Position numbers and translations under genes: made by a program
Notes under the pieces: generated by a model
The model's database searches: none
The model's input: only the letters and a program-made list of their open reading frames with translations
Told to the model about the DNA's origin: nothing
Assembly (NCBI RefSeq): GCF_000725885.1
Contig: NZ_JODR01000036.1
Span: 4,261-68,260 of the forward strand
Source of the DNA: Streptomyces albus subsp. albus
GTDB taxonomy: Bacteria; Actinomycetota; Actinomycetes; Streptomycetales; Streptomycetaceae
Length of the DNA: 64,000 nt
Reading direction: 5' to 3'
Shown here: one piece after another, positions 1 through 9,308 of the stretch
Position numbering within the stretch: position 1 is the stretch's first letter
Layout of the letters: the number at the start of each line of letters is the position of its first letter

Positions 1-205
1 CCAGTACCTGCGCCCCTCGCCCCGCCACCACCCGGTGGAGCGCTGGGTCAAGCCGCAGGAGTTCGTCGAGCTGAAGCAGGAGGCCGACGAGATCGGCTAC
101 GCGGGCGTCATGTCGGGCCCGCTGGTGCGCTCGTCCTACCGCGCCGGACGTCTGTACAAGCAGGCCGTCGAGGCCCGTGAGGGCAGCACCACCTCCGCCG
201 CCTGA
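1..205 (+). CDS. lipA: Lipoyl synthase LipA, C-terminal end (cut by window edge)
   Basis: Only the last 67 residues are inside the window, read from base 2 to the TGA at 203-205. The text includes [15 protein letters not shown] and [14 protein letters not shown], which is the characteristic end of lipoyl synthase: the late Ser of the RSSY segment is a ligand of the auxiliary 4Fe-4S cluster in this family. LipA inserts two sulfurs into protein-bound octanoyl groups to make lipoyl cofactors. That fits the lipoate-dependent E2 and E3 genes (sucB, lpdA) at the far end of the window. The radical SAM CxxxCxxC motif lies outside the window. Identification rests on the tail only, but it is distinctive. 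Confidence 0.92.
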   Translation, partial: QYLRPSPRHHPVERWVKPQEFVELKQEADEIGYAGVMSGPLVRSSYRAGRLYKQAVEAREGSTTSAA

Positions 206-277
206 GACGCCGGAGCAGCACAGTGACGGATGCGGCGGAGCCCGAAGTGAGCTTCGCCGCACCGGCTTTCGCGGACT

Positions 278-306
278 TTGACCCTCCGGTCACCGGCTGG
301 TAACAC
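278..306 (+). promoter_or_regulatory. Sigma-70-type promoter before the small conserved gene
   Basis: TTGACC at 278-283 and TAACAC at 301-306 are separated by 17 bases, which fits a housekeeping (HrdB-like) promoter. It would give a 5' leader of roughly 60 nt to the GTG start at 377. It lies in the 171-nt gap after lipA. This is predicted by pattern only. Confidence 0.45.
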
Positions 307-376
307 CGAGACGTAACGCTGGAGCCACGCACCGTACGCGGTGCCTGACGCAGCCGGACGACTGACGGAGGGGACA

Positions 377-610
377 GTGCGAACCACCCTGTGGGCACTG
401 GAAGGTCTGGAGCATCTGCTGCTCGGCCGCGGGCAGCGGGTGGCCCGCCGCAACGCGTGGGCGGCAGTCCTGGAGGACCGTCGCCGGGCCCGCGCCCGCA
501 GCGAGGCCGAGCGCCTCCTCGGCTCCGCGGCGGCGCCGCCGAAGTCGCACGCGACCATCCCGGGCAGGCCGCCCGGCCGACCGCCTGCCCGCCCCCGGCC
601 ACCTGCCTGA
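377..610 (+). CDS. Small conserved Streptomyces protein (SCO2195-like)
   Basis: The product is 77 residues and starts with (V)RTTLWALEGLEHLLLGRGQ followed by an Arg-rich helical stretch (VARRNAWAAVLEDRRRARARSE). From memory, a similar protein of unknown function sits just downstream of lipA in other streptomycetes. The GTG at 377 is preceded by GGAGGGG at a good distance; an ATG-containing upstream extension to 341 lacks such a site and spoils the conserved start. The last third is Pro/Arg-rich and runs directly into the repeat tract that follows, so the 3' end may have been altered by repeat expansion. No function is known. Confidence 0.65.
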   Translation: MRTTLWALEGLEHLLLGRGQRVARRNAWAAVLEDRRRARARSEAERLLGSAAAPPKSHATIPGRPPGRPPARPRPPA

Positions 611-1150
611 GCCGGGCCGCCTGTCCGGCCGGCTGCCTGAGCAGGGCCGCCTGTCCGGCCGGCTGCCTGAGCTGGGCCGGTCGCTCGCCCGGCTGCTTGC
701 CTGCCTGAGTCGGGCTGACCGCTCGTCCGGCTGCTTGCCTGCCTGAGTTGGGCCGACTGCCTGGGCTGGGCCGGCCGACTGAGCCGCCATGTGGGGCGGC
801 GGTCGTCGCGTCCGGCCGCTCCGCCTGCCTGCCTGAACCGGGCCGTCCGCCCGAGCAAGGCCATCTGAGCCGGGAGCATTGAGCCGGGCCGTCTGGGCCG
901 GGCGGCCCTCCGGGTCGTCTCAGCCGGGGGCCGACCGCCCGGCCGCCCCGGCCGAGTCGGGCGGACTGCCTGAGTCGGGCCCTCTGGGTCGGGCAACCAC
1001 CGTGCCGGCCACCCTGAGCCGGGCGGCTGCCGTGCCGGCCACCCGAGCCGGGCAACCACCGTGCCGGCCACCTGAGCCGGGCGGCTGCCGCGTCGGGTCG
1101 GTCGTCCGGTCAGGGCGGCAACTGAGGCGGGCAGCCATCCGGGCGGGCCG
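600..1150. repeat. Degenerate GC-rich minisatellite tract
   Basis: The stretch from 611 to 1245 has no credible gene. It is filled with variants of a unit built on CTGCCTGAGCCGGGCCGCC. Near 605, 635 and 665 the copies are exactly 30 bases apart and almost identical. Looser copies continue through 700-880 and again at 960-1085, where CCGGCCACCTGAGCCGGGC recurs about every 30 bases. Frames crossing it encode only Arg/Pro/Gly-rich text. It probably arose by local tandem duplication. Confidence 0.75.
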
Positions 1151-1245
1151 GCCGTCGGACCCGGCCCGCCGTGCGTGGTCGCCCGCCGTGGGTGGTGGCC
1201 CGTCGTCCGTCGTGGTTCGCCGTCCGGGCCGGGCGGTGTCGGTGG

Positions 1246-2385
1246 TCAGCCGCCGTGGAGCCGCCACAGTGGTGCGGCGTCCCGGGCGGGGGAGGCCGCC
1301 ATCAGCTGCGCGCGCAGCCGCTGGAAGGCGTCCAGGCCCAGCCGCAGCTCCTCCCGGATGCGCCGGCTGGTCACATGGCTCAGCCCCAGCCGGAACGTCG
1401 TGCGCTCCCAGTCGAGGAACCGGTCCCACAGCCCCTCGGGCGCCCGCCTGCCCTCCGGTGCGCCCTCAGCACGCGCCGCGGTCGCCGCACCGGTGCCGTC
1501 CGCGTTCTCCTCCCGCAGCGCCAGTGCCCGGCGGCGCTCCCGTTCGATCTCGGAGAAGCCGCACACCTGGCGGCTCGCCTCCTCCGCCTCCGCGAGGTCC
1601 GCCGCGTCGGCCAGCGCACGGGCCAGCGGATTCAGCCGGAGGGCGTCCTCCAGGGTGAGCCGGTGGACGTGCGCGGCGTCGGACGTGAGGGTGATGGGAC
1701 GCTCGCTGTCCCGGGTGCCGCACACCCCGCGCACCCCTCGTGCCGCGGCCACCAGCAGTGCGCTCGCCTCGGAGGGATGCCAGTCGAAGACGGCGCCGAC
1801 CGGCTCGGTGTCCGCCGCCTCCAGGGCGAAGGCGGGCGCCCCCAGCCGGGGCAGCAGCAGTTCGGCCGGCACCTCGTTGTCCAGGCCGGGGCCCGCCACG
1901 TACACCTCGGCCGGGGTGCCCAAGCGGGCGCAGGCGGCCAGTACGAGGGCGTCGGCCAGGGGGCTGCGCAGCGTCGGTTCGGTGCCGTCGGTGACCACGT
2001 CGCCGCCGACGTCGACGACGACGATCCGGTCGGCCCCGCAGTGGGTGACCGCCTCGCCGATCTGTGCGGCCAGCCCGGGCGTCCCCTCGTACGGGTCGAG
2101 GAGTCCCAGTTCGGGGCGGAGGTCAGCGGCCAGCCGGGGCAGCGAGGAGCCCGCCGGGGGGAGGGGCGCCGACCGGGGGGTGATCAGCCGCAGCTGGTCG
2201 CCGGCGGGGACCGTCCCGGTGAAGTCGGCGCGACCCCGGGGGCCCGGCACGGGGTCCACCACGAGCCGTTCCCAGGCGTAGGTGAGGACGAGGGCGGGTG
2301 CGTCGGCGCCGTGCAGTGCGGCGTGCACCAGGGTGGCCGTGATGGCGTCGCCCCCGCCACCGGCCGCGATCAGAAGTGACTTCAT
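1246..2385 (-). CDS. DUF1152 family protein
   Basis: The product is 379 residues and begins MKSLLIAAGGGGDAITATLV, the Gly-rich opening typical of DUF1152 proteins, followed by alternating strands and helices including RIVVVDVGGDVVTDG (about residues 125-140), which resembles a nucleotide- or phosphate-binding Rossmann-like fold. The function of the family is not established. The start at 2385 fits the family; an ATG six codons upstream is possible. It is divergent from the HemN-like radical SAM gene at 2585, sharing a 199-nt promoter region, so the two may be co-regulated. There is no signal peptide or membrane segment. The C-terminal third is helical and charged. Confidence 0.72.
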   Translation of the reverse strand: MKSLLIAAGGGGDAITATLVHAALHGADAPALVLTYAWERLVVDPVPGPRGRADFTGTVPAGDQLRLITPRSAPLPPAGSSLPRLAADLRPELGLLDPYEGTPGLAAQIGEAVTHCGADRIVVVDVGGDVVTDGTEPTLRSPLADALVLAACARLGTPAEVYVAGPGLDNEVPAELLLPRLGAPAFALEAADTEPVGAVFDWHPSEASALLVAAARGVRGVCGTRDSERPITLTSDAAHVHRLTLEDALRLNPLARALADAADLAEAEEASRQVCGFSEIERERRRALALREENADGTGAATAARAEGAPEGRRAPEGLWDRFLDWERTTFRLGLSHVTSRRIREELRLGLDAFQRLRAQLMAASPARDAAPLWRLHGG

Positions 2386-2584
2386 GAGTAACAGGACTGC
2401 CCACATTCCGGTGCGCGCCACCCTGCTCCGCGCATTTGCCACGGTTTCCCGGCGGGCAATGATGCGAACCCTCTGAATCGGTGGCCAAGTAAGCGCGGAA
2501 TTTCGGGTGATCGGGGAAAGGAGATTCCGGGACGGGGTCCTTACGGTGGCACTTCGGGCGCGACTCGGCTTCGAAGGGACCTCC

Positions 2585-4057
2585 ATGGCGACCTCTGTCC
2601 CCGTCCATCTCTCCACGCGCGGGCCGGAAGAACCGGAAACCCCGTACGAGCAGTACGTGTACGCCTACCCGCACCAGAAGGCGTACCGGCTGCTGGAGAA
2701 CGGCCCACTGCTCAGCGAGCTGTGGTCCCGCGAACGGCTGGACAACCTGTCCTTGTACGCGCACATTCCGTTCTGTGAAATGCGCTGCGGTTTCTGCAAT
2801 CTCTTCACCCGCACCGGCGCCCCGGAAGAGATCACCCGTGCGTTTCTGGCCACCCTCCGCCGGCAGGCTCATGTGACGCGTGAGGCACTGGAGGCGAAAG
2901 GTGACCCGATACGGTTCACCCTCGCCGCTTTCGGCGGCGGCACCCCCACCTATCTGACCGCCGCAGAACTGGCCGAACTCTGCGACATCTGCGAGACGGT
3001 CATGGGCGCCGACCTGCGCGCCGTCCCCTTCTCCGTGGAGACCTCACCCGCCACGGCCACCGCCGACCGGCTGGCCGTGCTCGCCGAACGCGGCGCCACC
3101 CGGCTCAGCATCGGCGTGCAGAGCTTCCTCGACGAGGAGGCCCGCGCCGCCGTACGCCCCCAGAAACGCGCCGAGGTCGACGCCGCACTCACCCGCCTGA
3201 AGGAGGCCCGCTTCCCCGTCCTCAACATCGACCTCATCTACGGCATCGACGGCCAGACCGAACGCTCCTTCCGCACCTCCCTGGACGCGGCCCTCGACTG
3301 GGAACCCGAGGAGATCTACCTCTACCCGCTCTACGTCCGCCCCCTCACCGGGCTGAGCACCCGGCACGACAAGGCGCAGCAACTGTGGGACGCGCAGCGG
3401 CTGGCCCTCTACCGCTTCGGCCGCGACCACCTGCTGGCCGCCGGCTACCGGCAGACCTCCCTGCGCGTCTTCCAGCGCCCCGGCACCGCGGCGGACACCG
3501 GCGGACGGCAGCGGCCCGGCACGGGCGGCGGGGAGGAGAGCATCAGCGAGTACAACCAGCAGGCGGGCATGGTCGGACTCGGGGTCGGCGCCCGCTCGTT
3601 CACCGAGACCATGCACTACACCACCGACTACGCGGTGGCCGTCCCCGAGGTCAGGCGCATCATCGACGAGTACATCGCCACCCCCACCGAGTCCTTCCGG
3701 CGCGTCCAGTGGGCGTTCGAGATGGACGACGACGAGCGCCGCCGCATGTACGTACTCCAGGCGCTGCTGGAGGCCGACGGCATGAGCGTGAGCGGCTACC
3801 GCGACCGCTTCGGCACCGTCCCGGCGGAGGACTTCCCCCAGGAGTTCCGCCTGCTCGCCGGCCAGGGCTGGCTGGATCTCGCCGGTGACGGGAACGGCGC
3901 GGGCGGCGCGGGCCGCGCCCGCAAGAGCGCCGCCCGGGTGGCCGACCTCGACGTTCTGCGCCTCACCCCGGAGGGGCTGGCCTGGGCCGACGCCGTCGGC
4001 CCGGTGTTCTTCTCCCAGCGGGTGCGGGACGCGCTCGCCCACTACCAGGACCGCTGA
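2585..4057 (+). CDS. HemN-like radical SAM protein (STM4012-type)
   Basis: The product is 490 residues. The opening YVYAYPHQKAYRLL and LYAHIPFCEMRCGFCNLFT match the STM4012-type branch of HemN/HemW-like radical SAM enzymes. Cys64, Cys68 and Cys71 form the CxxxCxxC that binds the 4Fe-4S cluster and S-adenosylmethionine. GGGTPTYL (SAM-contacting Gly motif) and SIGVQSF follow, and a winged-helix-like HemN C-terminal region ends the protein. It is unlikely to be the true coproporphyrinogen oxidase; HemW-like heme chaperoning or modification of an unknown substrate is possible. The ATG at 2585 has GAAGGGA upstream. A short Gly/Thr-rich insertion lies near residues 305-325. It is paired divergently with DUF1152. 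Confidence 0.82.
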   Translation: MATSVPVHLSTRGPEEPETPYEQYVYAYPHQKAYRLLENGPLLSELWSRERLDNLSLYAHIPFCEMRCGFCNLFTRTGAPEEITRAFLATLRRQAHVTREALEAKGDPIRFTLAAFGGGTPTYLTAAELAELCDICETVMGADLRAVPFSVETSPATATADRLAVLAERGATRLSIGVQSFLDEEARAAVRPQKRAEVDAALTRLKEARFPVLNIDLIYGIDGQTERSFRTSLDAALDWEPEEIYLYPLYVRPLTGLSTRHDKAQQLWDAQRLALYRFGRDHLLAAGYRQTSLRVFQRPGTAADTGGRQRPGTGGGEESISEYNQQAGMVGLGVGARSFTETMHYTTDYAVAVPEVRRIIDEYIATPTESFRRVQWAFEMDDDERRRMYVLQALLEADGMSVSGYRDRFGTVPAEDFPQEFRLLAGQGWLDLAGDGNGAGGAGRARKSAARVADLDVLRLTPEGLAWADAVGPVFFSQRVRDALAHYQDR

Positions 4058-4093
4058 CCTCGGCCGCAGCGGTCCTCGCGTGACCGCCGCGGG

Positions 4094-5191
4094 TCAGCCC
4101 TGCGCGTGACCGCCCCCGGACGCCGGCCCGGCCGGTCCCGCCGCCCGCCCCCGCGCGGGGTGCGGGGCCGGTGCGGGCGCGGGGGAGGGGCGCCGCGCGG
4201 GGGACGGAGATGGGGCCGGGGCCGGATTCGATAGCGGATTCGGGTCCGGGTCCGGGTCCGGGCTCGGTGCGGGGCCGGTGTGCTGGGCTGCGTCCGCCGG
4301 GCCGGTGTGCGGGGCGGCGTCGTCACGGCTCCGGCCGCGAGCGGGAAGGGAGACCACCACCAGCCCCGTCAGCAGCAGCCCGGCACCGCACGCGGCCGGG
4401 AGGCTGAGCCGTTCCCCCAGCAGGACGAAGCCGAGCACCGTGGCCACCAGCGGCTCGGCCAGGCTCAGCGTCCCGGCCGTCGCCGCGCTCACCCGGGCCA
4501 CGCCCCGCGTGAACAGCAGATAGCCCAGTGCCGTCGTACCCAGCGCCAGCCAGCACACGAGCGCCACCGCACGCGGCTCGGTGATCCCGTCCGGGGCCGC
4601 GAACAGCCAGGGCGAGACCAGCACGCCCGCGCACACCACACTCACCGGCGCGGCGGTCGCGGTGTCGGCACCGTGCCGCGCCAGCCGTTTGGTGGCGGTG
4701 ATGTACGTACCGAAACCGGCACCCGCCACCACCCCGAGGAAGACCCCGGCGGCATCGGCCCGCGCCGCCTCGCCCGGCACCAGCAGCAGCCCCACACCCG
4801 CGACCGAGCACACCGTGCCGCACCACCAGGCGGCACCGCCGCGTTCGCCGTCCAGTCCGCGCGCCCACAGCCCGGACACGACCGGTACCGTCCCGAACGT
4901 CACCGCGGTCGCCAGCGCGGCCCCCGTACGGTCCACCGCCTCCAGGAAACACGCCTGGAACGCCGCCGTGACCAGGATGCTCACCGGCATCCACAGCCGG
5001 GCCCCGGGCCGCCACAAGGTGCGCAACCCGGCCCGCCGTACGGTGAACACCCCCAGCGCCAGGCCGCCCAGCAGCATCCGGCACGCCCCCAGGGCCACCG
5101 GCGCCACGTCCGTGTCGGCCAGGAGCTGCGCCGGGCCGACGGTGCCCCACAGCACGGCCGCCGCCAGCAGGGCCACGATCCCGCTCGCCAT
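4094..5191 (-). CDS. EamA/DMT-family transporter
   Basis: The product is 365 residues with about ten hydrophobic segments in two repeats of five. Typical signals are VLWGTVGPAQ at the start, GALGACRMLLGG-like helices, and LAEPLVATVLGFVLLGERLS near residue 260, the hallmark end of EamA repeat 2. Members export or import small metabolites such as amino acids or drugs; the substrate cannot be read from sequence. The start at 5191 (MASGIVALLAAAVLWGTVG) places the first membrane helix correctly. The last 75 residues are a Pro/Ala/Ser/Asp low-complexity tail encoded by tandem-repeat-like DNA (4180-4290), unusual for the family. It is convergent with the radical SAM gene. Confidence 0.85.
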   Translation of the reverse strand: MASGIVALLAAAVLWGTVGPAQLLADTDVAPVALGACRMLLGGLALGVFTVRRAGLRTLWRPGARLWMPVSILVTAAFQACFLEAVDRTGAALATAVTFGTVPVVSGLWARGLDGERGGAAWWCGTVCSVAGVGLLLVPGEAARADAAGVFLGVVAGAGFGTYITATKRLARHGADTATAAPVSVVCAGVLVSPWLFAAPDGITEPRAVALVCWLALGTTALGYLLFTRGVARVSAATAGTLSLAEPLVATVLGFVLLGERLSLPAACGAGLLLTGLVVVSLPARGRSRDDAAPHTGPADAAQHTGPAPSPDPDPDPNPLSNPAPAPSPSPARRPSPAPAPAPHPARGRAAGPAGPASGGGHAQG

Positions 5192-5435
5192 ACGTCTCGA
5201 TCCGCCGGGCCGGGCAGGATCCGCGGTCCGGTACGACCGCGGCGGAACACCCGGCACTCCCTGGCGGCGACCGTAACGCCGCGTGCACGGGCGTCCCCAT
5301 AGGGGAAAGGCACCAAGTCCCGGGCCGCCGGAGCCGAGGTGGCGGTGCCATCGCACGAGAGGCGGGCTCCGCGGCCGGAAGGTGACGCCCCGGCCGAGAG
5401 GTGGCGGCTCGTCCCCGCCCCGTAAACTTCACCGT

Positions 5436-6125
5436 ATGGCGAGGAAGGACAACACCGAGAACCCTGGGCGGCTCAAGCAGATCGCCCAGACGTACAGGAT
5501 GACCCGGCGCGTGGACCGGAAGATCGGTTGGATCCTGGCCGGCGTGGGGCTTGTCACCTTCGGTGTACTCCTCGCGATCGGCTTCCTGATCGGTCACCCG
5601 GTCTACCTGGGCATCCTGGGCGTGCTCGTGGCCCTGCTGGCGTGCGCGATCGTCTTCGGACGCCGCGCGGAGCGGGCCGCGTTCGGACAGATGGAGGGCC
5701 AGCCGGGAGCGGCGGCTGCCGTGCTGGAGAACATCGGCCGCGGCTGGCAGGTCACCCCGGCCGTGGCGATGAACCGCAGCCAGGACATCGTCCACCGGGC
5801 CGTCGGCAAGGCCGGCATCGTCCTGGTGGGCGAGGGCAACCCCAACCGGCTGCGCGGGCTGCTGGCGTCCGAGAAGAAGAAGATGAACCGCGTCGTCGGT
5901 GACGTACCGGTCCACACGATGATCGTCGGCAACGGCGAGGACCAGGTCGAGCTGAAGAAGCTCCGCGTCAAGATGCTGAAGCTCCCCCGGACGCTTCAGG
6001 GCGCGCAGGTCACCCAGATCAACGACCGGCTCCGCGCGCTCGGCGACCTCATGAGCAACATGCCGATCCCGAAGGGGCCGATGCCGAAGGGCATGAAGCT
6101 CCCCAAGGGCCCGCAGGGCCGCTGA
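5436..6125 (+). CDS. DUF4191 integral membrane protein
   Basis: The product is 229 residues with two close transmembrane helices (about residues 30-75: GWILAGVGLVTFGVLLAIGF and YLGILGVLVALLACAIVFG) and a long basic cytoplasmic part that ends in a Lys/Pro/Met/Gly-rich tail (PKGPMPKGMKLPKGPQGR). This is the actinobacterial DUF4191 family, whose members commonly lie between lipA and glnA; the role is unknown. TAAACT at 5423-5428 sits 7 nt before the ATG with no Shine-Dalgarno sequence, so the mRNA is probably leaderless. A strong hairpin follows the gene. Confidence 0.85.
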   Translation: MARKDNTENPGRLKQIAQTYRMTRRVDRKIGWILAGVGLVTFGVLLAIGFLIGHPVYLGILGVLVALLACAIVFGRRAERAAFGQMEGQPGAAAAVLENIGRGWQVTPAVAMNRSQDIVHRAVGKAGIVLVGEGNPNRLRGLLASEKKKMNRVVGDVPVHTMIVGNGEDQVELKKLRVKMLKLPRTLQGAQVTQINDRLRALGDLMSNMPIPKGPMPKGMKLPKGPQGR

Positions 6126-6195
6126 CTCCGGAGGCCGCTGACTCCGGAGCGAGGGCTCCACGGACAGGGCTCCACGGACACCGGCCCAACGGACA

Positions 6196-6234
6196 CGGGC
6201 GGGGGCGGGCACACCAGGTGCCCGCCCCCGCCCG
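6196..6234 (+). terminator. Hairpin terminator after DUF4191
   Basis: A 17-bp perfect stem (6196-6212 with 6218-6234, loop ACCAG) lies between the converging DUF4191 and RDD genes. There is no T-run, as is common in Streptomyces. It could serve both strands. Confidence 0.6.
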
Positions 6235-6309
6235 CATCCGTCCCGTAGCGGTGTCCGTTCCGTAGCGGTGTCCGTCCCGTACCGGCGAGGTCTCGGGTGA
6301 ACGTCCGTC

Positions 6310-6780
6310 TCAGATACGGACCTGCACCGAGCCCGAGAGCCGGTCGTGCAGGCCCCGGTTGTCGCGGTCCCAGATCAGGGCGGGGATGGCCAGCCCCAGC
6401 AGCACCGTGCGCACCACGGCACGCCACATCGGCAGCCTGCCGAGCCCGTCCAGAGCGACGACGCGCAGCCCCAGCAGCCGCTTCCCCGGGGTGCAGCCGA
6501 CCGTGCCCACGGTCAGGATGCTCATGACGACGAAGACGACCAGCGCCCAGTTGTTGGTGCCCTCCAGACGGCGGCCCGCCAGCAGCCCGTAGGCGATCAG
6601 CGCGCACAGCGCCCAGTCGATGAACAGGGCGCCGACCCTGCGCCCGACCGGCGCGATGGACCCGGACCCTTCCTCGGGGAGGCCGAGCCGCTTGCCGCGG
6701 TAGCCGAAGTCGGCACCCATCTCCTGTGCCGCGGCGCGCGGTCCCGACAGCCACGACCCGATTGCTTCCCTGTTGTCCAC
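6310..6780 (-). CDS. RDD family membrane protein
   Basis: The product is 156 residues. PVGRRVGALFIDWALCALIAYGLL carries the Arg...Asp pattern that names RDD proteins; two more hydrophobic helices (NWALVVFVVMSILTVGTVG and WRAVVRTVLLGLAIPALI) follow, with GKRLLGLRVVALDG between them. Some RDD proteins act in ion transport or salt tolerance, but this small type next to glnA is uncharacterised. The GTG at 6780 has TACCGT 6 nt upstream and no ribosome-binding site, suggesting leaderless transcription away from the glnA promoter region. Confidence 0.85.
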   Translation of the reverse strand: MDNREAIGSWLSGPRAAAQEMGADFGYRGKRLGLPEEGSGSIAPVGRRVGALFIDWALCALIAYGLLAGRRLEGTNNWALVVFVVMSILTVGTVGCTPGKRLLGLRVVALDGLGRLPMWRAVVRTVLLGLAIPALIWDRDNRGLHDRLSGSVQVRI

Positions 6781-6957
6781 CCGACAACGGTAACGCGCTG
6801 TTTTCCGCGCCCGGGGACCGCCCGTCTCCCGCGTACGGGCCCTGGCCGTCCCGTCCCCGGTCCCCCGCGTCCGCCTCCCGGCCGTCCCGTCCCCGCGGGA
6901 GGCGGACCGTCACCCGCACACTCCGCACGGTGACGAGGAGACCGCGCGGCCTGCTGA

Positions 6958-6995
6958 TTAACATCGGTGAAACAAATGAGTCATGCTGGAGAAAT
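6958..6995 (+). promoter_or_regulatory. GlnR operator upstream of glnA (four half-sites)
   Basis: TTAAC (6958-6962), GAAAC (6969-6973), GTCAT (6980-6984) and GAAAT (6991-6995) alternate with exactly 6-nt spacers. This matches the a-b-a-b arrangement (gTnAC-n6-GaAAC-n6) of GlnR boxes in Streptomyces. GlnR activates glnA under nitrogen limitation. The glnA start lies 94 nt downstream. The spacing and number of matches make coincidence unlikely. Confidence 0.85.
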
Positions 6996-7089
6996 GGCCC
7001 CTGCATAAAGTCGGTGCCAGGTGGACGGCCGTGTGCCGCCGCCGGAGCCGGAGCAAGCCCGTCCCGACGCGGCGGGACTAGGAGGATCG

Positions 7090-8505
7090 ATGTTCCAGAA
7101 CGCCGACGAGGCCAAGAAATACATCGCGGACAACGACGTCAAATTCATCGACGTCCGCTTCTGCGACCTGCCCGGCGTCATGCAGCACTTCGCCGTCCCG
7201 GCGGAGACCTTCGACCCGACCGAGAGCCTGATGTTCGACGGCTCCTCGATCCGCGGCTTCCAGGCGATCCACGAGTCCGACATGGCCCTGGTGCCGGACC
7301 TGTCCACCGCGCGTCTGGACCCCTTCCGCTCCGAGAAGCACCTGAACATCAACTTCTTCATCCACGACCCGATCACCGGCGAGCAGTACAGCCGTGACCC
7401 GCGGAACGTGGCGAAGAAGGCCGAGGCATACCTGGCCTCCTCCGGCATCGCCGACACCGCGTTCTTCGGCCCGGAGGCGGAGTTCTACGTCTTCGACGAG
7501 GTCCGCTTCGAGACGAAGGCGAACGCCGGCTACTACCACATCGACTCCGAGGCCGGCGCCTGGAACACCGGCGCCATCGAGGACGGCGGCAACCGCGGCT
7601 ACAAGGTCCGTTACAAGGGCGGCTACTTCCCGGCTCCCCCCGTCGACCACTTCGCCGACCTCCGCGCCGAGATCTCCCTGGAGCTGTCCCGCGCCGGTCT
7701 CCAGGTCGAACGCCAGCACCACGAGGTGGGCACCGCCGGCCAGGCCGAGATCAACTACAAGTTCAACACGCTGCTGGCCGCCGCCGACGACCTGATGCTG
7801 TTCAAGTACATCGTCAAGAACACCGCCTGGCGCAACGGCAAGACCGCCACCTTCATGCCCAAGCCGATCTTCGGCGACAACGGCTCCGGCATGCACGTCC
7901 ACCAGTCCCTGTGGCAGGGCGGCGAGCCGCTGTTCTACGACGAGCAGGGCTACGCGGGCCTCTCCGACATGGCCCGCTACTACATCGGCGGCATCCTCAG
8001 GCACGCCCCGTCCCTGCTGGCCTTCACCAACCCGACGGTGAACTCCTACCACCGCCTGGTGCCGGGCTTCGAGGCCCCCGTCAACCTCGTCTACTCCCAG
8101 CGCAACCGCTCCGCGGCGATGCGCATCCCGATCACCGGCTCCAACCCGAAGGCCAAGCGCGTCGAGTTCCGCGCCCCGGACCCGTCCTCCAACCCGTACC
8201 TGGCCTTCGCCGCGCTCCTCCTCGCCGGCCTCGACGGCATCAAGAACAAGATCGAGCCGGCCGAGCCCATCGACAAGGACCTCTACGAGCTCGCCCCCGA
8301 GGAGCACGCGGACGTCCCCCAGGTCCCCACGTCCCTCCCGGCCGTCCTCGACGCCCTGGAGGACGACAACGAGTACCTCCAGGCCGGCGGCGTCTTCACC
8401 TCCGACCTCATCGAGACCTGGATCGACTACAAGCGCACCAACGAAATCGCCCCCATGCAGCTGCGGCCCCACCCCCACGAGTTCGAGCTGTACTTCGATC
8501 TGTGA
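7090..8505 (+). CDS. glnA: Glutamine synthetase type I
   Basis: The product is 471 residues, full length for GSI. It makes glutamine from glutamate, ammonia and ATP. The N-terminal beta-grasp ([16 protein letters not shown]) is followed by the catalytic domain with metal-binding [27 protein letters not shown] and [13 protein letters not shown]. Tyr399 in [11 protein letters not shown] is the expected GlnE adenylylation site, so activity is probably controlled by reversible adenylylation. GGAGGATCG precedes the ATG. It is monocistronic between the GlnR operator and a strong terminator. It is the housekeeping GlnA rather than a GlnA2/GlnA3/GlnA4 homologue, as judged by length and the adenylylation site. 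Confidence 0.97.
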   Translation: MFQNADEAKKYIADNDVKFIDVRFCDLPGVMQHFAVPAETFDPTESLMFDGSSIRGFQAIHESDMALVPDLSTARLDPFRSEKHLNINFFIHDPITGEQYSRDPRNVAKKAEAYLASSGIADTAFFGPEAEFYVFDEVRFETKANAGYYHIDSEAGAWNTGAIEDGGNRGYKVRYKGGYFPAPPVDHFADLRAEISLELSRAGLQVERQHHEVGTAGQAEINYKFNTLLAAADDLMLFKYIVKNTAWRNGKTATFMPKPIFGDNGSGMHVHQSLWQGGEPLFYDEQGYAGLSDMARYYIGGILRHAPSLLAFTNPTVNSYHRLVPGFEAPVNLVYSQRNRSAAMRIPITGSNPKAKRVEFRAPDPSSNPYLAFAALLLAGLDGIKNKIEPAEPIDKDLYELAPEEHADVPQVPTSLPAVLDALEDDNEYLQAGGVFTSDLIETWIDYKRTNEIAPMQLRPHPHEFELYFDL

Positions 8506-8554
8506 CCGGCGCCTTTGGGCCACCCGGCCCGAACCGCTGACGCGGCACCGGCTT

Positions 8555-8603
8555 CGCCGAGGGCCGCCGCCCTGGGGAGCAGGGCGGCGGCCCTCGGCGT
8601 TTT
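8555..8603 (+). terminator. Rho-independent terminator of glnA
   Basis: A perfect 19-bp GC-rich stem (8555-8573 with 8581-8599) and a 7-nt loop are followed by TTTT. It lies 50 nt after the glnA stop. Confidence 0.85.
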
Positions 8604-8659
8604 CGCGCCCGGCCTGCCCGCCCCGGACCGTTGTGTCCGTGAGAGGGGAGCCGGACCGA

Positions 8660-8989
8660 TGACAGCGCGTGGTTACGAGCGAGACGAACGGGAGATCGTC
8701 GCTCATCACCAACGCGATCCTGCACAGCGGCTGCCGGCTCCTGCGCGTCACGGTGGAAAGGCCCGGGCCGCGCCTGGTGCGGATCTCCGTCGAAGACACG
8801 TCGAGGTCGAAGCCCGTTCGCCGGAAGGCGGAGCCCGGCGACGAGCAGGGACGCGGCCTCCTGCTCGTCAGCGCCTCGGCCGTGAACTGGGGCGTCGAGC
8901 TGCGTGATTCCGGCAAAACCGTCTTCGCCGAAATGGCGGCCCCGGACTCCTTGGCACGCACAGCCGCCGTTCAGCAGCGCCCCTCCTGA
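8660..8989 (+). pseudogene. Remnant of an HATPase_c_2 (RsbW-like) regulator
   Basis: The reading frame at 8669-8989 contains SLITNAILHSGCRLLRV (N-box, helix and strand), RLVRISVEDTS (G1-like Asp) and EQGRGLLLVSASAVNWGVE (G2 box), the core of anti-sigma or phosphatase-associated serine kinases that are abundant in Streptomyces. The usual first ~50 residues are missing. The best ribosome-binding site (GAGAGGGGAG) serves an ATG at 8660 in another frame (MTARGYERDEREIVA), and shifting frame near 8700 would join EIV to the N-box. This looks like a truncated, frameshifted relic. A short functional protein starting at the GTG at 8669 cannot be excluded. Confidence 0.5.
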
Positions 8990-9308
8990 AAGCCCGGCGA
9001 GGACATGCTCCTTTGGCCGGAGGACCCGGGCCCGGATACGCGGCCCACCCCGTCACCGAACGTTCGCCGAGGCGACGCCGGCCGTCGCTCTCACGCCGAC
9101 CCCACCCTGCTCCACCAGGGGCGGGCGCCCCCCGCCGTCGGAGGCTGAGAACAGCGTCGAGCGTGCCGCGCCCGTCCGCCGCCCCGGTGGAGGACTGGTT
9201 GAGCGCACGGCTGCTCGGGCCGGTACACCGGCGAGACTTCCCTTCGCTCCTGTACGAGAAGAAGCCGGCACTCTGTGCATGCGTCGAGTACGAGGATGAG
9301 CCGCAAGG
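8990..9308. other. Intergenic stretch without recognised features
   Basis: These 319 bases separate the HATPase remnant from the Nudix-methyltransferase gene. I see no conserved protein, RNA or strong hairpin. Frames crossing it are Arg/Pro-rich and have no recognisable domain. Confidence 0.5.

Noticed and set aside
600..1150. CRISPR array
   Set aside because: The repeats are imperfect, 30 bp apart without unique spacers, and no cas genes are present.
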